Positions 1 through 8,289 of a stretch of DNA of 64,000 bases are shown piece by piece (within the stretch, counting starts at the first letter, position 1; every line of letters begins with the position of its first letter). The translations under genes were made by a program, and so were the position numbers. The DNA is taken from assembly GCF_015390235.1 (NCBI RefSeq), contig NZ_VUOH01000002.1, positions 186,001-250,000 on the forward strand, given 5' to 3'. The DNA is from Quadrisphaera sp. INWT6. GTDB taxonomy: Bacteria; Actinomycetota; Actinomycetes; Actinomycetales; Quadrisphaeraceae. The notes beneath the pieces were generated by a model. The model worked only from the letters and a program-made list of their open reading frames with translations, had not been told where the DNA came from and did no database searches.

Positions 1-555
1 CACGCGGCGGCGCAGGGCCGCGCACCGCTGCCCTCGGCAGGGCTCCCCACCGGCGCCGGCACCATCGGATGGCTAGGGCCGCTGCTCGCGGTCCTGCTCG
101 TCGGTGTCGCCGTCGTGCTCGGCCAGGACGCCTGGGTCCGGCTCAACGGCGGCAGCACCACCTGGCTCGGCACCGCCGCGTCCGGGCTCGACGGGCTGGC
201 GCCCGCGCCGTGGATGGCCGCCGTCGGCGTCGTCCTGGTGCTCGTGGGGCTGTGGCTCGTGCTGAAGGCCTTCGGCCGCCGCACGCGCGACGCGCTCGCC
301 CTGCGCGGCAGCAGCGGCGCGCACCTCACCACCGGCGACGTCGCGCGCCTGGTGACGGGCGCGGCGAACCAGGTCGACGGCGTGCTCGACGCCAAGACCA
401 GCGCGTCGCGCCGCAGCGCGACGCTGTCGATCACCACCACCGGCACGCCCGGCACCGAGTCCCAGGCGCAGCAGGCGGCCGAGCGGGCGCTGTCGGCGCT
501 GGCCAGCCCCCCGCGCGTCCGCGTGCGCGCCACCACCACTGGAGACCCCTCGTGA
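1..555 (+). CDS. DUF6286-like / Asp23-associated membrane protein, 5' truncated
   Basis: The reading frame is open from the first base, so the start lies outside the window; 184 residues are visible. Two membrane segments can be seen (around visible residues 24-41 and 70-90, the second ending VLVLVGLWLVLKAF), followed by a soluble C-terminal domain of about 90 residues resembling the small alpha/beta domain of alkaline-shock (Asp23/AmaP-type) proteins, with THLTTGDVARL-type text. The stop overlaps the next gene's GTG as GTGA, so the two are translationally coupled. In actinobacteria such genes sit next to asp23-like envelope stress genes, which would lie just upstream. The family name is an inference from layout. 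Confidence 0.65.
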   Translation, partial: HAAAQGRAPLPSAGLPTGAGTIGWLGPLLAVLLVGVAVVLGQDAWVRLNGGSTTWLGTAASGLDGLAPAPWMAAVGVVLVLVGLWLVLKAFGRRTRDALALRGSSGAHLTTGDVARLVTGAANQVDGVLDAKTSASRRSATLSITTTGTPGTESQAQQAAERALSALASPPRVRVRATTTGDPS

Positions 556-1136
556 GCCGTCGCGTCCTCGGCCTGGACCGCTTCCTGGCCCTGCTGCTCG
601 GCCTGGTCCTCATCGCCCTCGGCGCAGCCGTCGGCGCCTGGGGCCTCGGCCAGCTCACCCGCGTGTGGCCGTCCGCCCCCGGGCAGGTCAGCACCGGTCC
701 GGTGACGAACGCCCTCGGGGCCTCGTGGTGGGCCGGCGCGGCCGCCGCGGGCGCCGTCGTCCTCGGCCTGCTCGGGCTGTGGTGGCTGCTGGCGCACGTC
801 CCGCGCCGCTCCACCGGCGGACCGCTGCGCCTGAGCGGCTCCGACCGCTCCGGCGCGCTGTCGGTGGACGGCAGCGCCGCGGCGCAGACCGCCGCCGAGG
901 TGCTCGCCGAGACCCCGGGCGTGCGCTCGGCCTCCGGCAAGGTCGTCTCCGACCGGGGCCAGCTCGTCGCCGAGATCTCCGTCACCGCCGAGCCGTCGGT
1001 CGACCTGACCGAGCTGGCCGAGGCCGTCGAGCGCACCACCGCCGACCTCAACACCGTGCTGGGCCGCTCGGACCTGCGCGGCCGCGTGGCCGTGCACATC
1101 GCGCGGCGCGAGCGCAGCCAGCCCCGCGTGCGCTGA
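552..1136 (+). CDS. AmaP-like alkaline shock membrane anchor protein
   Basis: A 194-residue protein starting at the GTG that overlaps the previous stop (GTGA). It has two hydrophobic segments, residues about 10-32 (FLALLLGLVLIALG) and 58-83, separated by a short extracytoplasmic loop. The C-terminal domain of about 100 residues (TAAEVLAETPGVRSA, VAVHIARRE) matches the small domain of AmaP proteins, which anchor Asp23 to the membrane in Gram-positive bacteria. The tight coupling to the preceding paralogue-like gene suggests that both act together at the envelope. The function is inferred from family architecture; no catalytic motif is present. Confidence 0.7.
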   Translation: MSRRVLGLDRFLALLLGLVLIALGAAVGAWGLGQLTRVWPSAPGQVSTGPVTNALGASWWAGAAAAGAVVLGLLGLWWLLAHVPRRSTGGPLRLSGSDRSGALSVDGSAAAQTAAEVLAETPGVRSASGKVVSDRGQLVAEISVTAEPSVDLTELAEAVERTTADLNTVLGRSDLRGRVAVHIARRERSQPRVR

Positions 1137-1187
1137 CCGGCTCGACCGGTCCGTCGCCCACCCCTCGACACGCCCCCTGGAGGAGCC

Positions 1188-2009
1188 GTGGCCCCGCCCA
1201 CCCCGCGCTCCGGCTCCCGCCGGAACGAACGACCCCCTTCCGCCGCCGCCACCACCGCCTCGGCACCGGCTGACGCTCCCGTCGGCACCGCCCAGGCCCT
1301 GCTCGCCGAGTTCGCCGGCACCTTCGTGCTGGTCTTCGGCGGCTGCGGCGCAGCCGTCCTGGCCGCGGCGACCACCACCACCGACGGCACCGAGGTCGGC
1401 ATCGGCTACCTCGGCGTCGCCCTCGCCTTCGGCCTGACGGTCTTCGTCATGGCCTGGGCGGTGGGGCCGCTGTCGGGCGGGCACTTCAACCCGGCCGTCA
1501 CCGTGGGCCTGGCCACCGCCGGCCGCTTCGCCTGGCGCAAGGCCCCCGCCTACGTCGTCACCCAGGTCGTCGCGGCGGTCGTCGCGGCGGCGGTGCTCTA
1601 CGCCGTCGCCTCCGACCGTCCCGGCTTCGACGCCGTCACCTCGGGCTTCGCCACCAACGGCTACGGCGACCGGTCCCCGGCCGGCTACGGCGTGGCCGCC
1701 GCGATCATCATCGAGGTGCTGCTCACCGCGGTCTTCCTCGTGGTCATCCTCGGCGCCACCAGCGACCGCGCCCCCAAGGGCCTCGGCCCGGTGGCCATCG
1801 GCCTGGCGCTGACGCTGATCCACCTCATCTCGATCCCGGTGACCAACACCTCGGTCAACCCGGCCCGCTCCATCGGCCCCGCGCTCTTCGCCGGCCAGGG
1901 AGCGGTCGAGCAGCTGTGGCTGTTCGTCCTCGCTCCCCTCGCGGGCGCGGTCATCGCGGGCGTCCTGTACTCCCGCGTGCTCGACCCGGTCCGCGCGACC
2001 AGGGCCTGA
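1188..2009 (+). CDS. aqpZ: MIP-family aquaporin
   Basis: A 273-residue membrane channel of the major intrinsic protein family, passing water (and possibly small neutral solutes) across the cytoplasmic membrane. Both pore signatures are present: FNPAVTVG in the first half and [11 protein letters not shown] in the second, with the Arg after the second NPA expected at the selectivity filter. Six membrane segments and two re-entrant NPA loops can be traced. The N-terminal 35 residues are a polar, Pro/Ala-rich extension beyond the usual length of about 230-240. The GTG start at 1188 is preceded by GGAGGA at a good distance. It probably forms a transcript with the small gene that follows, ending at the hairpin at 2261-2292. 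Confidence 0.9.
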   Translation: MAPPTPRSGSRRNERPPSAAATTASAPADAPVGTAQALLAEFAGTFVLVFGGCGAAVLAAATTTTDGTEVGIGYLGVALAFGLTVFVMAWAVGPLSGGHFNPAVTVGLATAGRFAWRKAPAYVVTQVVAAVVAAAVLYAVASDRPGFDAVTSGFATNGYGDRSPAGYGVAAAIIIEVLLTAVFLVVILGATSDRAPKGLGPVAIGLALTLIHLISIPVTNTSVNPARSIGPALFAGQGAVEQLWLFVLAPLAGAVIAGVLYSRVLDPVRATRA

Positions 2010-2036
2010 CCACCACCACCTCCCGAGGAGACGACC

Positions 2037-2237
2037 GTGCCCTTCCTGCTCGCCACCAGCCTCCGCCGCTGGATCCTCATGTCCGTCGCCGTGCCCGTGG
2101 GCGCAGCCGTGCTGCGCAAGGTGGCCCGGTCCATCGAGACCCGCAAGGGCGGCTCCACCGCGGTGACCCGCGGCCTCACCAAGGCCGCGGACACCGCGCA
2201 GCGCAGCCGCCGCAAGGAGCGCCGGCGCGGTCGCTGA
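2037..2237 (+). CDS. small membrane protein of unknown function
   Basis: A 66-residue protein with one hydrophobic stretch (ILMSVAVPVGAAVL, residues 13-26) followed by a very basic tail rich in Arg and Lys (QRSRRKERRRGR). The GTG start has a good ribosome site (CGAGGAGACGACC). It lies 27 bp after the aquaporin gene and just before a strong hairpin, so it is probably the last gene of that transcript. No recognised family; DUF4235-like small membrane proteins have a similar plan but no decisive motif is visible. Confidence 0.6.
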   Translation: MPFLLATSLRRWILMSVAVPVGAAVLRKVARSIETRKGGSTAVTRGLTKAADTAQRSRRKERRRGR

Positions 2238-2260
2238 GACCCGCCGCTCGACCCGCGCGC

Positions 2261-2292
2261 AGCGCCCGCACCGGACCTCCGGTGCGGGCGCT
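2261..2292 (+). terminator. perfect hairpin terminator after the aquaporin transcript
   Basis: Two 15-base arms (AGCGCCCGCACCGGA / TCCGGTGCGGGCGCT) pair perfectly across a two-base centre. No T-tract follows, as is common in high-GC actinobacteria. It lies between the forward small gene and the convergent OBAP-family gene and could serve both. Confidence 0.7.
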
Positions 2293-2315
2293 GCGTCGTC
2301 CGGGCGGGGCTGGGC

Positions 2316-3074
2316 TCAGGGACGGCGCACGGGGACGTCGACGAGGCGCAGCTGCGGCGTCGTCCCGGACTCCCAGGCGTTCGCCGCCGGGTGCACGTCG
2401 GAGGGGGCGATGTCCGCGCGGTTCCGGCGCTTCGCCGTCACCGAGGTGCCCAGCCGCCGGTCCCGGGCCTCGACGAGGTCGCGCCGCTCCTGCCCGTCGG
2501 CGGTGAACGCCATCATCAGCTGGGGCGGCCCGAGCGGGACCTCGTCGTCGCGGTCGTACTGCCAGGTGTGGAACGTCTTGCCGTAGGTGCTCACCAGGTG
2601 CTCGAGGTGGGCGTGCTCAGCGACCTGCGGGGCCCCCGGTGCCACCAGCGACCCCGAGCGGACCTCGTGGTCGTGGCTGTGCCAGAGGCGCTGCTCCTCC
2701 GCGGGCAGCGCGGCGTGGCGCTCGGCGCTGACGATGTACTCGACGCCGATGAGCCGGGCGTCCTCGTCCCCGCTGTCGTAGATGACGCACTGGTGCAGGC
2801 CGTCGCGGCGGTGGCTGCACAGGTGGGTGGCCTCGACCTGGCGGCCGAGGTCGTCGGCGTAGAAGTGGAAACCGTTCAGGCAGGTGCTGACCGCTGCCAG
2901 CGGGCGCTTCGGCTGGACCAGGGCGCTGGCGACGTCGAGCACCTGCTGGCGGACGGGGTGGCCGTGGCCGCCCCGCAGCACGGCGAGCGCCTTCCTCCCG
3001 GCGACGGCGGTGGCGGCGAGCGCGACGCCGGAGGCGAGGCCCTGGGCGAAGGCGCGGGCTGTCGGAGTGGGCAC
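2316..3074 (-). CDS. OBAP/DUF1264 family protein
   Basis: A 252-residue protein beginning at a GTG preceded by GAGGAG. After a hydrophobic N-terminal segment (ASGVALAATAVAG, residues 12-25) that could be a signal or anchor, the body matches the DUF1264 family (plant oil-body-associated protein homologues): HFYADDLGRQVEATHLCSH, QCVIYDSG, LIGVEYIVS and the His-rich LWHSHDHEV segment. The His and Cys residues suggest metal binding, but the bacterial function is unknown. The frame stays open upstream but the extra sequence is Arg/Pro-rich and noncoding in character. Divergently placed from the FAD oxidoreductase. Confidence 0.75.
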   Translation of the reverse strand: MPTPTARAFAQGLASGVALAATAVAGRKALAVLRGGHGHPVRQQVLDVASALVQPKRPLAAVSTCLNGFHFYADDLGRQVEATHLCSHRRDGLHQCVIYDSGDEDARLIGVEYIVSAERHAALPAEEQRLWHSHDHEVRSGSLVAPGAPQVAEHAHLEHLVSTYGKTFHTWQYDRDDEVPLGPPQLMMAFTADGQERRDLVEARDRRLGTSVTAKRRNRADIAPSDVHPAANAWESGTTPQLRLVDVPVRRP

Positions 3075-3211
3075 GGGCTGCTCCTCGAGGTGGCGGGAGG
3101 TGCAGAGGGGCTCGGGCTGGACCTGCCTCCGTCGGGTGGGCCGTACCCAGCGGCCGCCGCCGGACACCGGTGCCGCTGCGGCAGGCTGGTCGGGTGGTGC
3201 GGACGGTCGGC

Positions 3212-4342
3212 GTGAGCAGGTTCCTCGTGGTCGGCGCCGGGCTGGCGGGGGCGTGCGCCGCCTGGCGCCTCGCGCAGCGCGGCCACGAGGTGACCCTCCT
3301 CGACCGCACGCGGCCCGCCGCCCCCGACGGCAGCTCCCACGGCTCGGCGCGCATCCTGCGCTTCGCCTACCCGGAGGCCGGGTACGCGGCCCTGGTCGTC
3401 CGCGCCCTCGACGGCTGGCGCGAGCTCGAGGCGGCGTCGGGCACCACCCTGCTGACGCCGGCACCCGCCCTCGACCACGGCGCGGGGCGCGACCCGCGTG
3501 CGCTGGCGCGCGTGCTGGAGGAGGTCGGGGTGGAGCACGAGCTGCTCAGCCCCTCGGAGGCCGGGGACCGCTGGCCGCAGGTCACCGCCGACGGTGAGGT
3601 GCTGCACCAGCCGGGCGGTGCGGTCCTCGACGCCGAGCGGACCGTCCACGCCGCCGTCGCGGAGGCCCGGGCGCACGGCGCGCAGCTGCTGACCGGGTGG
3701 CCGCTCGCCTCCCTGGAGCGCTCGGGGCACGGGTCGCGGGCGCGGTTCACCGCCCGCGCCGAGGACGGTCGCGAGGTCGAGGCGGCGCACGTCGTCGTCG
3801 CCGTCGGCGGGTGGCTGCCCGACGTCCTCGGCCGGCTCGGCCTGCCGCCGAGCTTCCTCGCGGGGATGCCCCCCGTGGTCGTCACCGAGGAGACCGCGGT
3901 GCACCTCCCGTACGCCGAGGAGCACGCCCACGACGCGTGGCCGACCGTCATCCACCAGCGCCCCGGGGAGCTCCCCGTCTACGCGCTGCCGGGTGGTCGC
4001 GACGCGGACCACCGGGGGCTGAAGGTCGCCCAGCACGCCGCGGGGCAGCGGGTCGCGTCAGCGGCGCACCGCTCCGGCGTCGTCGACCGCGCTGCCGTCG
4101 CACGGGTGGTGGCGCAGGCGCGCCAGCACCTGCCCGGCGTGGTGCCCGAGCCGTACGCGGAGACGACGTGCCTGTACACGAGCACGCCGACCGAGGACTT
4201 CGTCATCGACGGGGCCGACGGCGTCACCGTGGTCTCGGCGTGCTCCGGGCACGGCGGCAAGTTCGCGCCGCTGCTGGGCGAGCTGGCCGCCGACGCCGCG
4301 ACCGGCGACGCCCCCGTGCCGGAGCGCTTCACGGTCAGCTGA
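3212..4342 (+). CDS. FAD-dependent amine oxidase, SolA / monomeric sarcosine oxidase-like
   Basis: A 376-residue flavoprotein. The Rossmann motif for FAD (VVGAGLAGACAAWRLA) begins at residue 6, followed by the acidic strand end (VTLLDR). The GSSHGSARILRFAY segment and the C-terminal VSACSGHGGKFAPLLGE block match the N-methyltryptophan/sarcosine oxidase (DAO) family, where the C-terminal Cys often carries the covalent flavin. The likely reaction is oxidative demethylation or deamination of a secondary amine with release of H2O2; the substrate is unknown. GTG 3212 was chosen because the Rossmann strand starts right after it; an upstream GTG at 3194 is possible. Its stop lies in the first unit of the 11-bp repeat array. 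Confidence 0.8.
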   Translation: MSRFLVVGAGLAGACAAWRLAQRGHEVTLLDRTRPAAPDGSSHGSARILRFAYPEAGYAALVVRALDGWRELEAASGTTLLTPAPALDHGAGRDPRALARVLEEVGVEHELLSPSEAGDRWPQVTADGEVLHQPGGAVLDAERTVHAAVAEARAHGAQLLTGWPLASLERSGHGSRARFTARAEDGREVEAAHVVVAVGGWLPDVLGRLGLPPSFLAGMPPVVVTEETAVHLPYAEEHAHDAWPTVIHQRPGELPVYALPGGRDADHRGLKVAQHAAGQRVASAAHRSGVVDRAAVARVVAQARQHLPGVVPEPYAETTCLYTSTPTEDFVIDGADGVTVVSACSGHGGKFAPLLGELAADAATGDAPVPERFTVS

Positions 4343-4398
4343 CCGTCAGCTGACCGTCAGCTGACCGTCAGCTGACCGTCAGCTGACCGTCAGCTGAC
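4333..4398. repeat. six tandem copies of an 11-bp palindromic unit between convergent genes
   Basis: The unit (C/G)GTCAGCTGAC is repeated six times head to tail. Its core GTCAGCTGAC is a 10-bp perfect palindrome, so TGA occurs on both strands in each copy. Because 11 is not a multiple of three, stops fall in all six frames within about 33 bp. The first copy supplies the stop of the forward oxidase gene, and the last two supply the stop of the reverse SDR gene. It may act as a stop cassette or bidirectional terminator. Confidence 0.9.
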
Positions 4399-5385
4399 CC
4401 GGAAGCGCTCGACCAGCCCGTCGACGGTGGCGTTCCAGCCCTCGTCGACGGCGCGGCGGGCCGCGTCCTCGTCGTGCCAGGCGACGATCTCCTCCGCGCC
4501 CCGCTCGAACGGCACCACCGCGCGCCACCCGGGCGCGAGGGACTTGACCTTGCTGTTGTCGAAGACCATCGAGTGGGCCTTGTCGCCGAGCAGCCCGGCG
4601 CCCCACTCCGGGTCGACGGCGTTGATGGCGTCCGAGGGCACGTGGACGATCTCGGGGTCGGCGACCCCAGCGGCGCGACCCAGGGCGCGGGCGATCTGGT
4701 CCCACGTCCACGCGTCGTCGCCGGTGATGTGGAACGCCTCCCCCAGCGCCCGGGGCTGCGCGAGCAGCGGCAGCAGCGCCCCAGCGAAGTCCGTGTGGTG
4801 GGTGAGGGTCCACAGCGACGTGCCGTCACCGGGGACGACGACGGGCTGCCCGCGCCGCATCCGCTCCACGAACGACCATCCGCCGTCGAAGGGCACGAGC
4901 GTGCGGTCGTAGGTGTGCGAGGGCCGCACGACCGTCATCGGGAAGCCCTCCTCGCGGTACAGGGAGGTGAGGAGTTCCTCGCAGGCGATCTTGTCGCGGG
5001 AGTACTGCCAGTGCGGGTTGCGCAGCGGCGTCGACTCCGTGACGGGCAGCCGCTCGGGCGGGGTCTGGTACGCCGAGGCGGAGGAGATGAACACGTACTG
5101 GCCGGTGCGGCCGCGCACGAGGTCGGTGGCGGTGCGCACGTGGTCGGGGGTGAAGGAGAGCCAGTCGACGACGGCGTCGAACTCGAGGTCTCCCAGCGCC
5201 TCGCGCGCGGAGGCGGGGTCGCGGACGTCGGCGGTGTGCTGGACCGCCTCGGGCGGCAGCGGGCGCAGCGACGTGGTGCCGCGGTTCAGCACGTGCAGCT
5301 CGTGGCCGCGCTCCACCGCGAGCGCTGAGGCGGCCGAGCTGATGATGCCGGTACCGCCGATGAACAGGACCCGCAGGCTCGTCAT
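4390..5385 (-). CDS. NAD-dependent epimerase/dehydratase (atypical extended SDR)
   Basis: A 331-residue protein with an N-terminal Rossmann motif (LFIGGTGIISSA) and the catalytic YSRDKIACE (YxxxK) motif at about residues 148-156. It resembles the bacterial RNA-binding-protein-like/atypical SDRs with GGTGxIS rather than the standard GxxGxxG. DADV- and NRG-type residues after the second strand (HVLNRG) suggest NADP preference. The substrate, possibly a nucleotide sugar, cannot be told. The ATG at 5385 is clear. The C-terminal residues FRVS are encoded by the edge of the 11-bp tandem array, so array length changes could alter the C-terminus. Confidence 0.75.
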   Translation of the reverse strand: MTSLRVLFIGGTGIISSAASALAVERGHELHVLNRGTTSLRPLPPEAVQHTADVRDPASAREALGDLEFDAVVDWLSFTPDHVRTATDLVRGRTGQYVFISSASAYQTPPERLPVTESTPLRNPHWQYSRDKIACEELLTSLYREEGFPMTVVRPSHTYDRTLVPFDGGWSFVERMRRGQPVVVPGDGTSLWTLTHHTDFAGALLPLLAQPRALGEAFHITGDDAWTWDQIARALGRAAGVADPEIVHVPSDAINAVDPEWGAGLLGDKAHSMVFDNSKVKSLAPGWRAVVPFERGAEEIVAWHDEDAARRAVDEGWNATVDGLVERFRVS

Positions 5386-5579
5386 CGCTCGATCCTGCCC
5401 GGGGGCCCGACGGGGCGCAGAAGGATCACCCCGCGCCGGCGTCAGACGCCGGCCCAGCGTCAGGCCCAGGAGGCTGGACGCGGCCTCGTGCGCCTGGCGC
5501 TGCGAGGCGTTGTGACGCTGCCGGGACCGGGCCCGCTCGTGGCGTGCGCGGAGGACGCCCCCTCCCTACGCTCCCGGGA

Positions 5580-6239
5580 ATGGTCCTCACCACGCGCGCT
5601 GAACCCACGGCCCCGGACCGCCGGTTCCGCCCGCTGCCGGCAGGGCCCGTCGGGGTCAGCAGCACCGACGTCGGCCGTGCCAGCGAGGTGGCCCGCGAGC
5701 TGCTGTCCGCCCTGGACGACGACGGTCGCCGCTGGCACCACACCAGCGCCGTGGCGGCGCGGGCCGCGCAGGCCGCCGACGCGGTGGGTCCGGAGCGGGT
5801 GGACCCGCTGGTGGCCGCGGCCTGGCTCCACGACGTCGGGTACGCCCCGGTGCTCGCCCGCGTGGGGTTCCACCCCGTCGACGGCGCCGTCCACCTGCTG
5901 CGCACCGGCTGGCCCCTGGAGCTCGCGGGGCTGGTGGCGCACCACTCCGGGGCGCGCTTCGTGGCCGGGGTCCGGGGACTCGCGCCGGTGCTGCGCGCCT
6001 TCGACCGCCCCGAGCACCGGCACGGTCCGGTGGCCGACGCGCTGACCTGGGCCGACCAGACCACCAGCCCCACCGGCGAGCTGGTCACCGTGGAGGAGCG
6101 CGTCACCGAGGTGCTGGAGCGCCACGGCCCGGCCAGCGCCCAGGCGCGGGCTCAGCACCAGCGGGTCCCGGCCCTGCTCGCCGCCGCTGCGGCCACCGAG
6201 CGGCGGCTCGCGCGGGCCAGCGCTCTCGACCCGCGCTGA
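5580..6239 (+). CDS. HD-domain protein (predicted metal-dependent phosphohydrolase)
   Basis: A 219-residue protein. The HD-domain pattern is visible as HHTSAVAARA (first His), WLHDVGY (the HD pair, residues about 81-87) and LVAHHSGAR, with a later Asp in ALTWADQTT. HD proteins of this size hydrolyse phosphomonoesters or nucleotides with a divalent metal; the substrate is not predictable. The ATG at 5580 was preferred to an upstream GTG at 5544 because it is closer to the conserved part, although no strong ribosome site is evident. It converges with the TIM-like gene. Confidence 0.7.
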   Translation: MVLTTRAEPTAPDRRFRPLPAGPVGVSSTDVGRASEVARELLSALDDDGRRWHHTSAVAARAAQAADAVGPERVDPLVAAAWLHDVGYAPVLARVGFHPVDGAVHLLRTGWPLELAGLVAHHSGARFVAGVRGLAPVLRAFDRPEHRHGPVADALTWADQTTSPTGELVTVEERVTEVLERHGPASAQARAQHQRVPALLAAAAATERRLARASALDPR

Positions 6240-6266
6240 CGCGCGCCGGCCGGCGACCGGGGGGCG

Positions 6267-7046
6267 TCAGCCCGAGACGAGGTCGAGCAGGGCCACGAAC
6301 CCCTCGGCGCGCCACGCCGTGCGCCCGACGAACAGCCCGTCGACCCCCGGCACCTCCAGCACCCCCGGAGCGCCCTCGACCGTGACGGACCCGCCGTAGA
6401 GCACGGGGTTGCGCGACGGCCCGCCGCCGGAGTCGACGACGAGGCCCGCGAGGGCGGCGACGACGGGCGCCACCTCCTCGGGGCGGGCCTCGCGGCCGCG
6501 CTCGCCGATCGCCCACACCGGCTCGTAGGCGAGGACGCACCGCCTGTCTCCCGCCGCGCCGAGGGCCGCCCGCGCCTGGGTGAGGACGACGTCGACGGAG
6601 CGCCCGGCGTCGCGCTGCTCGGCGGTCTCCCCCACGCACACCAGCGGCATCAGCCCGTGCCGCAGCACGGCGGCCACCTTGAGCGCCACGCGCTCGTCGG
6701 TCTCGGCGAAGTGCTCGCGGCGCTCGGAGTGGCCGAGCTCGACCATCTGCGCCCCCGCGTCGGCGACCTGCGGCACCGACAGCTCACCGGTCCACGCGCC
6801 GGAGTCCTCCCAGTGGGCGTCCTGCGCGCCGACGAGCACCCGGGAGGTGCCGGGCGCCCGCAGGGCCTCGGCCACCTGCGTGATCGCCGTGGCCGGTGGC
6901 AGCACGAAGGGCTGCACCCCCGGCCAGGCCGACTCACCACCGCGCTCGGCGGCGGCCCGCACCACGGCGCGGGCCCAGGCCACGCCCTCGGCGCGCGTCT
7001 TGGTCATCTTCCAGCCGGTGCCCACCCAGCGCTGCGCAGCGTCCAC
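6267..7046 (-). CDS. triosephosphate isomerase-family protein, possibly an L-erythrulose-1-phosphate isomerase-type paralogue
   Basis: A 259-residue TIM barrel carrying all catalytic elements: Lys in GTGWKMTKT (residues about 8-16), His in ELGHSERREHF, Glu in AYEPVWAIGE, and the phosphate loop LYGGSV. The usual GNWKMN start is changed to GTGWKMTK, a variant I associate with the LerI/EryH tetrose-phosphate isomerase branch rather than glycolytic TpiA. No glycolytic gap-pgk neighbours are present, which supports a paralogue role. The GTG at 7046 is 82 bp from the divergent esterase start, so a shared promoter region is likely. Confidence 0.7.
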   Translation of the reverse strand: MDAAQRWVGTGWKMTKTRAEGVAWARAVVRAAAERGGESAWPGVQPFVLPPATAITQVAEALRAPGTSRVLVGAQDAHWEDSGAWTGELSVPQVADAGAQMVELGHSERREHFAETDERVALKVAAVLRHGLMPLVCVGETAEQRDAGRSVDVVLTQARAALGAAGDRRCVLAYEPVWAIGERGREARPEEVAPVVAALAGLVVDSGGGPSRNPVLYGGSVTVEGAPGVLEVPGVDGLFVGRTAWRAEGFVALLDLVSG

Positions 7047-7128
7047 GGCACCGATCCTCCCCGCCACGGCCCGACCGCGCGACGAGTGGCACGCTGCGGG
7101 CGAGGGCAGCACGGCGAGGAGGCCAGCG

Positions 7129-8154
7129 GTGGACGTGGCGCAGTACGACCCGGAGCTCAGGCGCGCGGCGAGGCTCATGGGCCTGCTCACCCCGCGCAGC
7201 ACCCGCAGCCACGGGCTGCAGGTGCGCGTCGTGAACGCCGTCTCCGCAGCCGGCCGCGCCGTGCGGCCGACGCCCGCCGCGAAGGACCTCGGCGGCGGGG
7301 TGGAGCAGCTGCAGCGCTGGCTCCCGCGGCGCGACGGCGGCCGGGTGCGGGCCCTCGTCGTCCGGAGGCGACCCGGTGCCGGTCAGCCGGACGAGGGGTC
7401 GCAGCACGGCGACGCGCCCAGCGCTGCGGTGCTGTGGGTCCACGGTGGCGGGTACGCCGTCGGGTCTCCGGAGATGAGCGTCGCCACGGCCCGCCGCCTG
7501 GTCGACGCGACGGGGTGCGTCGTCGTCCTGCCCGACTACCGCCTGTCGGTGGTCGAGCCCTACCCGGCGGCGCTGCACGACTGCTACGACGCGCTGCTGT
7601 GGCTGCGCGACCACGCCGCCGAGCTGGGCGCGCGCCCCGACCAGCTGGTGGTGGGCGGTGAGAGCGCCGGCGGCGGGCTCACGGCCGCCACGTGCCTGCT
7701 GGCCCGCGAGCGCGGGGAGGTGGCGGTGGCCTTCCAGGTGCCGCTCTACCCGATGATCGACGACCGGCCCACGCCGTCGTCGACGGGCAGCACCGCACCC
7801 GTGTGGAGCTCGGTGACGAACGACGCCGGGTGGGACGCCTACCTCGGTCCGCTGCGCGGCACCGGCTCGGTCCCGGCCACGGCGGCCCCCGCGCGGGCCG
7901 ACGACCTGCGCGGGCTGCCGCCGGTGCTGACGTTCGTCGGCGACGGCGAGCCGTTCCACGACGAGGTGGTCACCTGGACCGAGCGCCTGCGCGCGGCGGG
8001 CGTGCGGGTGGAGAGCCGCGTGTACCCGGGCTGCTTCCACGCGTTCGACCTCATGGCGCCCCGGGCGCGGGTCAGCCGTGAGGCGACGGCGTTCCTCGTG
8101 GAGGGCTTCACCCGCTGGTGCGCCGAGCTGTCGGCCCCGCAGCCGTCGTCCTGA
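7129..8154 (+). CDS. alpha/beta hydrolase of the hormone-sensitive-lipase family
   Basis: A 341-residue esterase. The oxyanion motif HGGGYAVGS and nucleophile elbow GESAGGG identify the HSL (family IV) esterases; the acid (GDGEPFHDE) and base (CFHAFD) lie at the expected C-terminal places. It hydrolyses short acyl esters; the physiological substrate is unknown. No signal peptide, so cytosolic. GTG 7129 follows GAGGAGG at good spacing. Divergent from the TIM-like gene; downstream lies a 20-bp-arm hairpin. Confidence 0.85.
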   Translation: MDVAQYDPELRRAARLMGLLTPRSTRSHGLQVRVVNAVSAAGRAVRPTPAAKDLGGGVEQLQRWLPRRDGGRVRALVVRRRPGAGQPDEGSQHGDAPSAAVLWVHGGGYAVGSPEMSVATARRLVDATGCVVVLPDYRLSVVEPYPAALHDCYDALLWLRDHAAELGARPDQLVVGGESAGGGLTAATCLLARERGEVAVAFQVPLYPMIDDRPTPSSTGSTAPVWSSVTNDAGWDAYLGPLRGTGSVPATAAPARADDLRGLPPVLTFVGDGEPFHDEVVTWTERLRAAGVRVESRVYPGCFHAFDLMAPRARVSREATAFLVEGFTRWCAELSAPQPSS

Positions 8155-8226
8155 GGGCACCGGGCGGCCGGCCGGTCACGCCGACGCTCCTCAGTCGTGT
8201 CGACGCTGTCGGCGCGACTCCGCGGA

Positions 8227-8270
8227 TGCGCCCCTTCGGCGTGACCGGGCGGTCACGCCGAAGGGGCGCA
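8227..8270. terminator. perfect 20-bp hairpin between convergent genes (repeat family with 63073-63120)
   Basis: The arms TGCGCCCCTTCGGCGTGACC / GGTCACGCCGAAGGGGCGCA pair over all 20 bases around a GGGC loop, and CTCCGCGG / CTGCGGAG outside nearly extends the stem. It sits between the esterase and the convergent PepSY gene, where a bidirectional terminator is expected. A closely related hairpin occurs about 55 kb away. Confidence 0.8.
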
Positions 8271-8289
8271 CCTGCGGAGCGCCTGCGCC

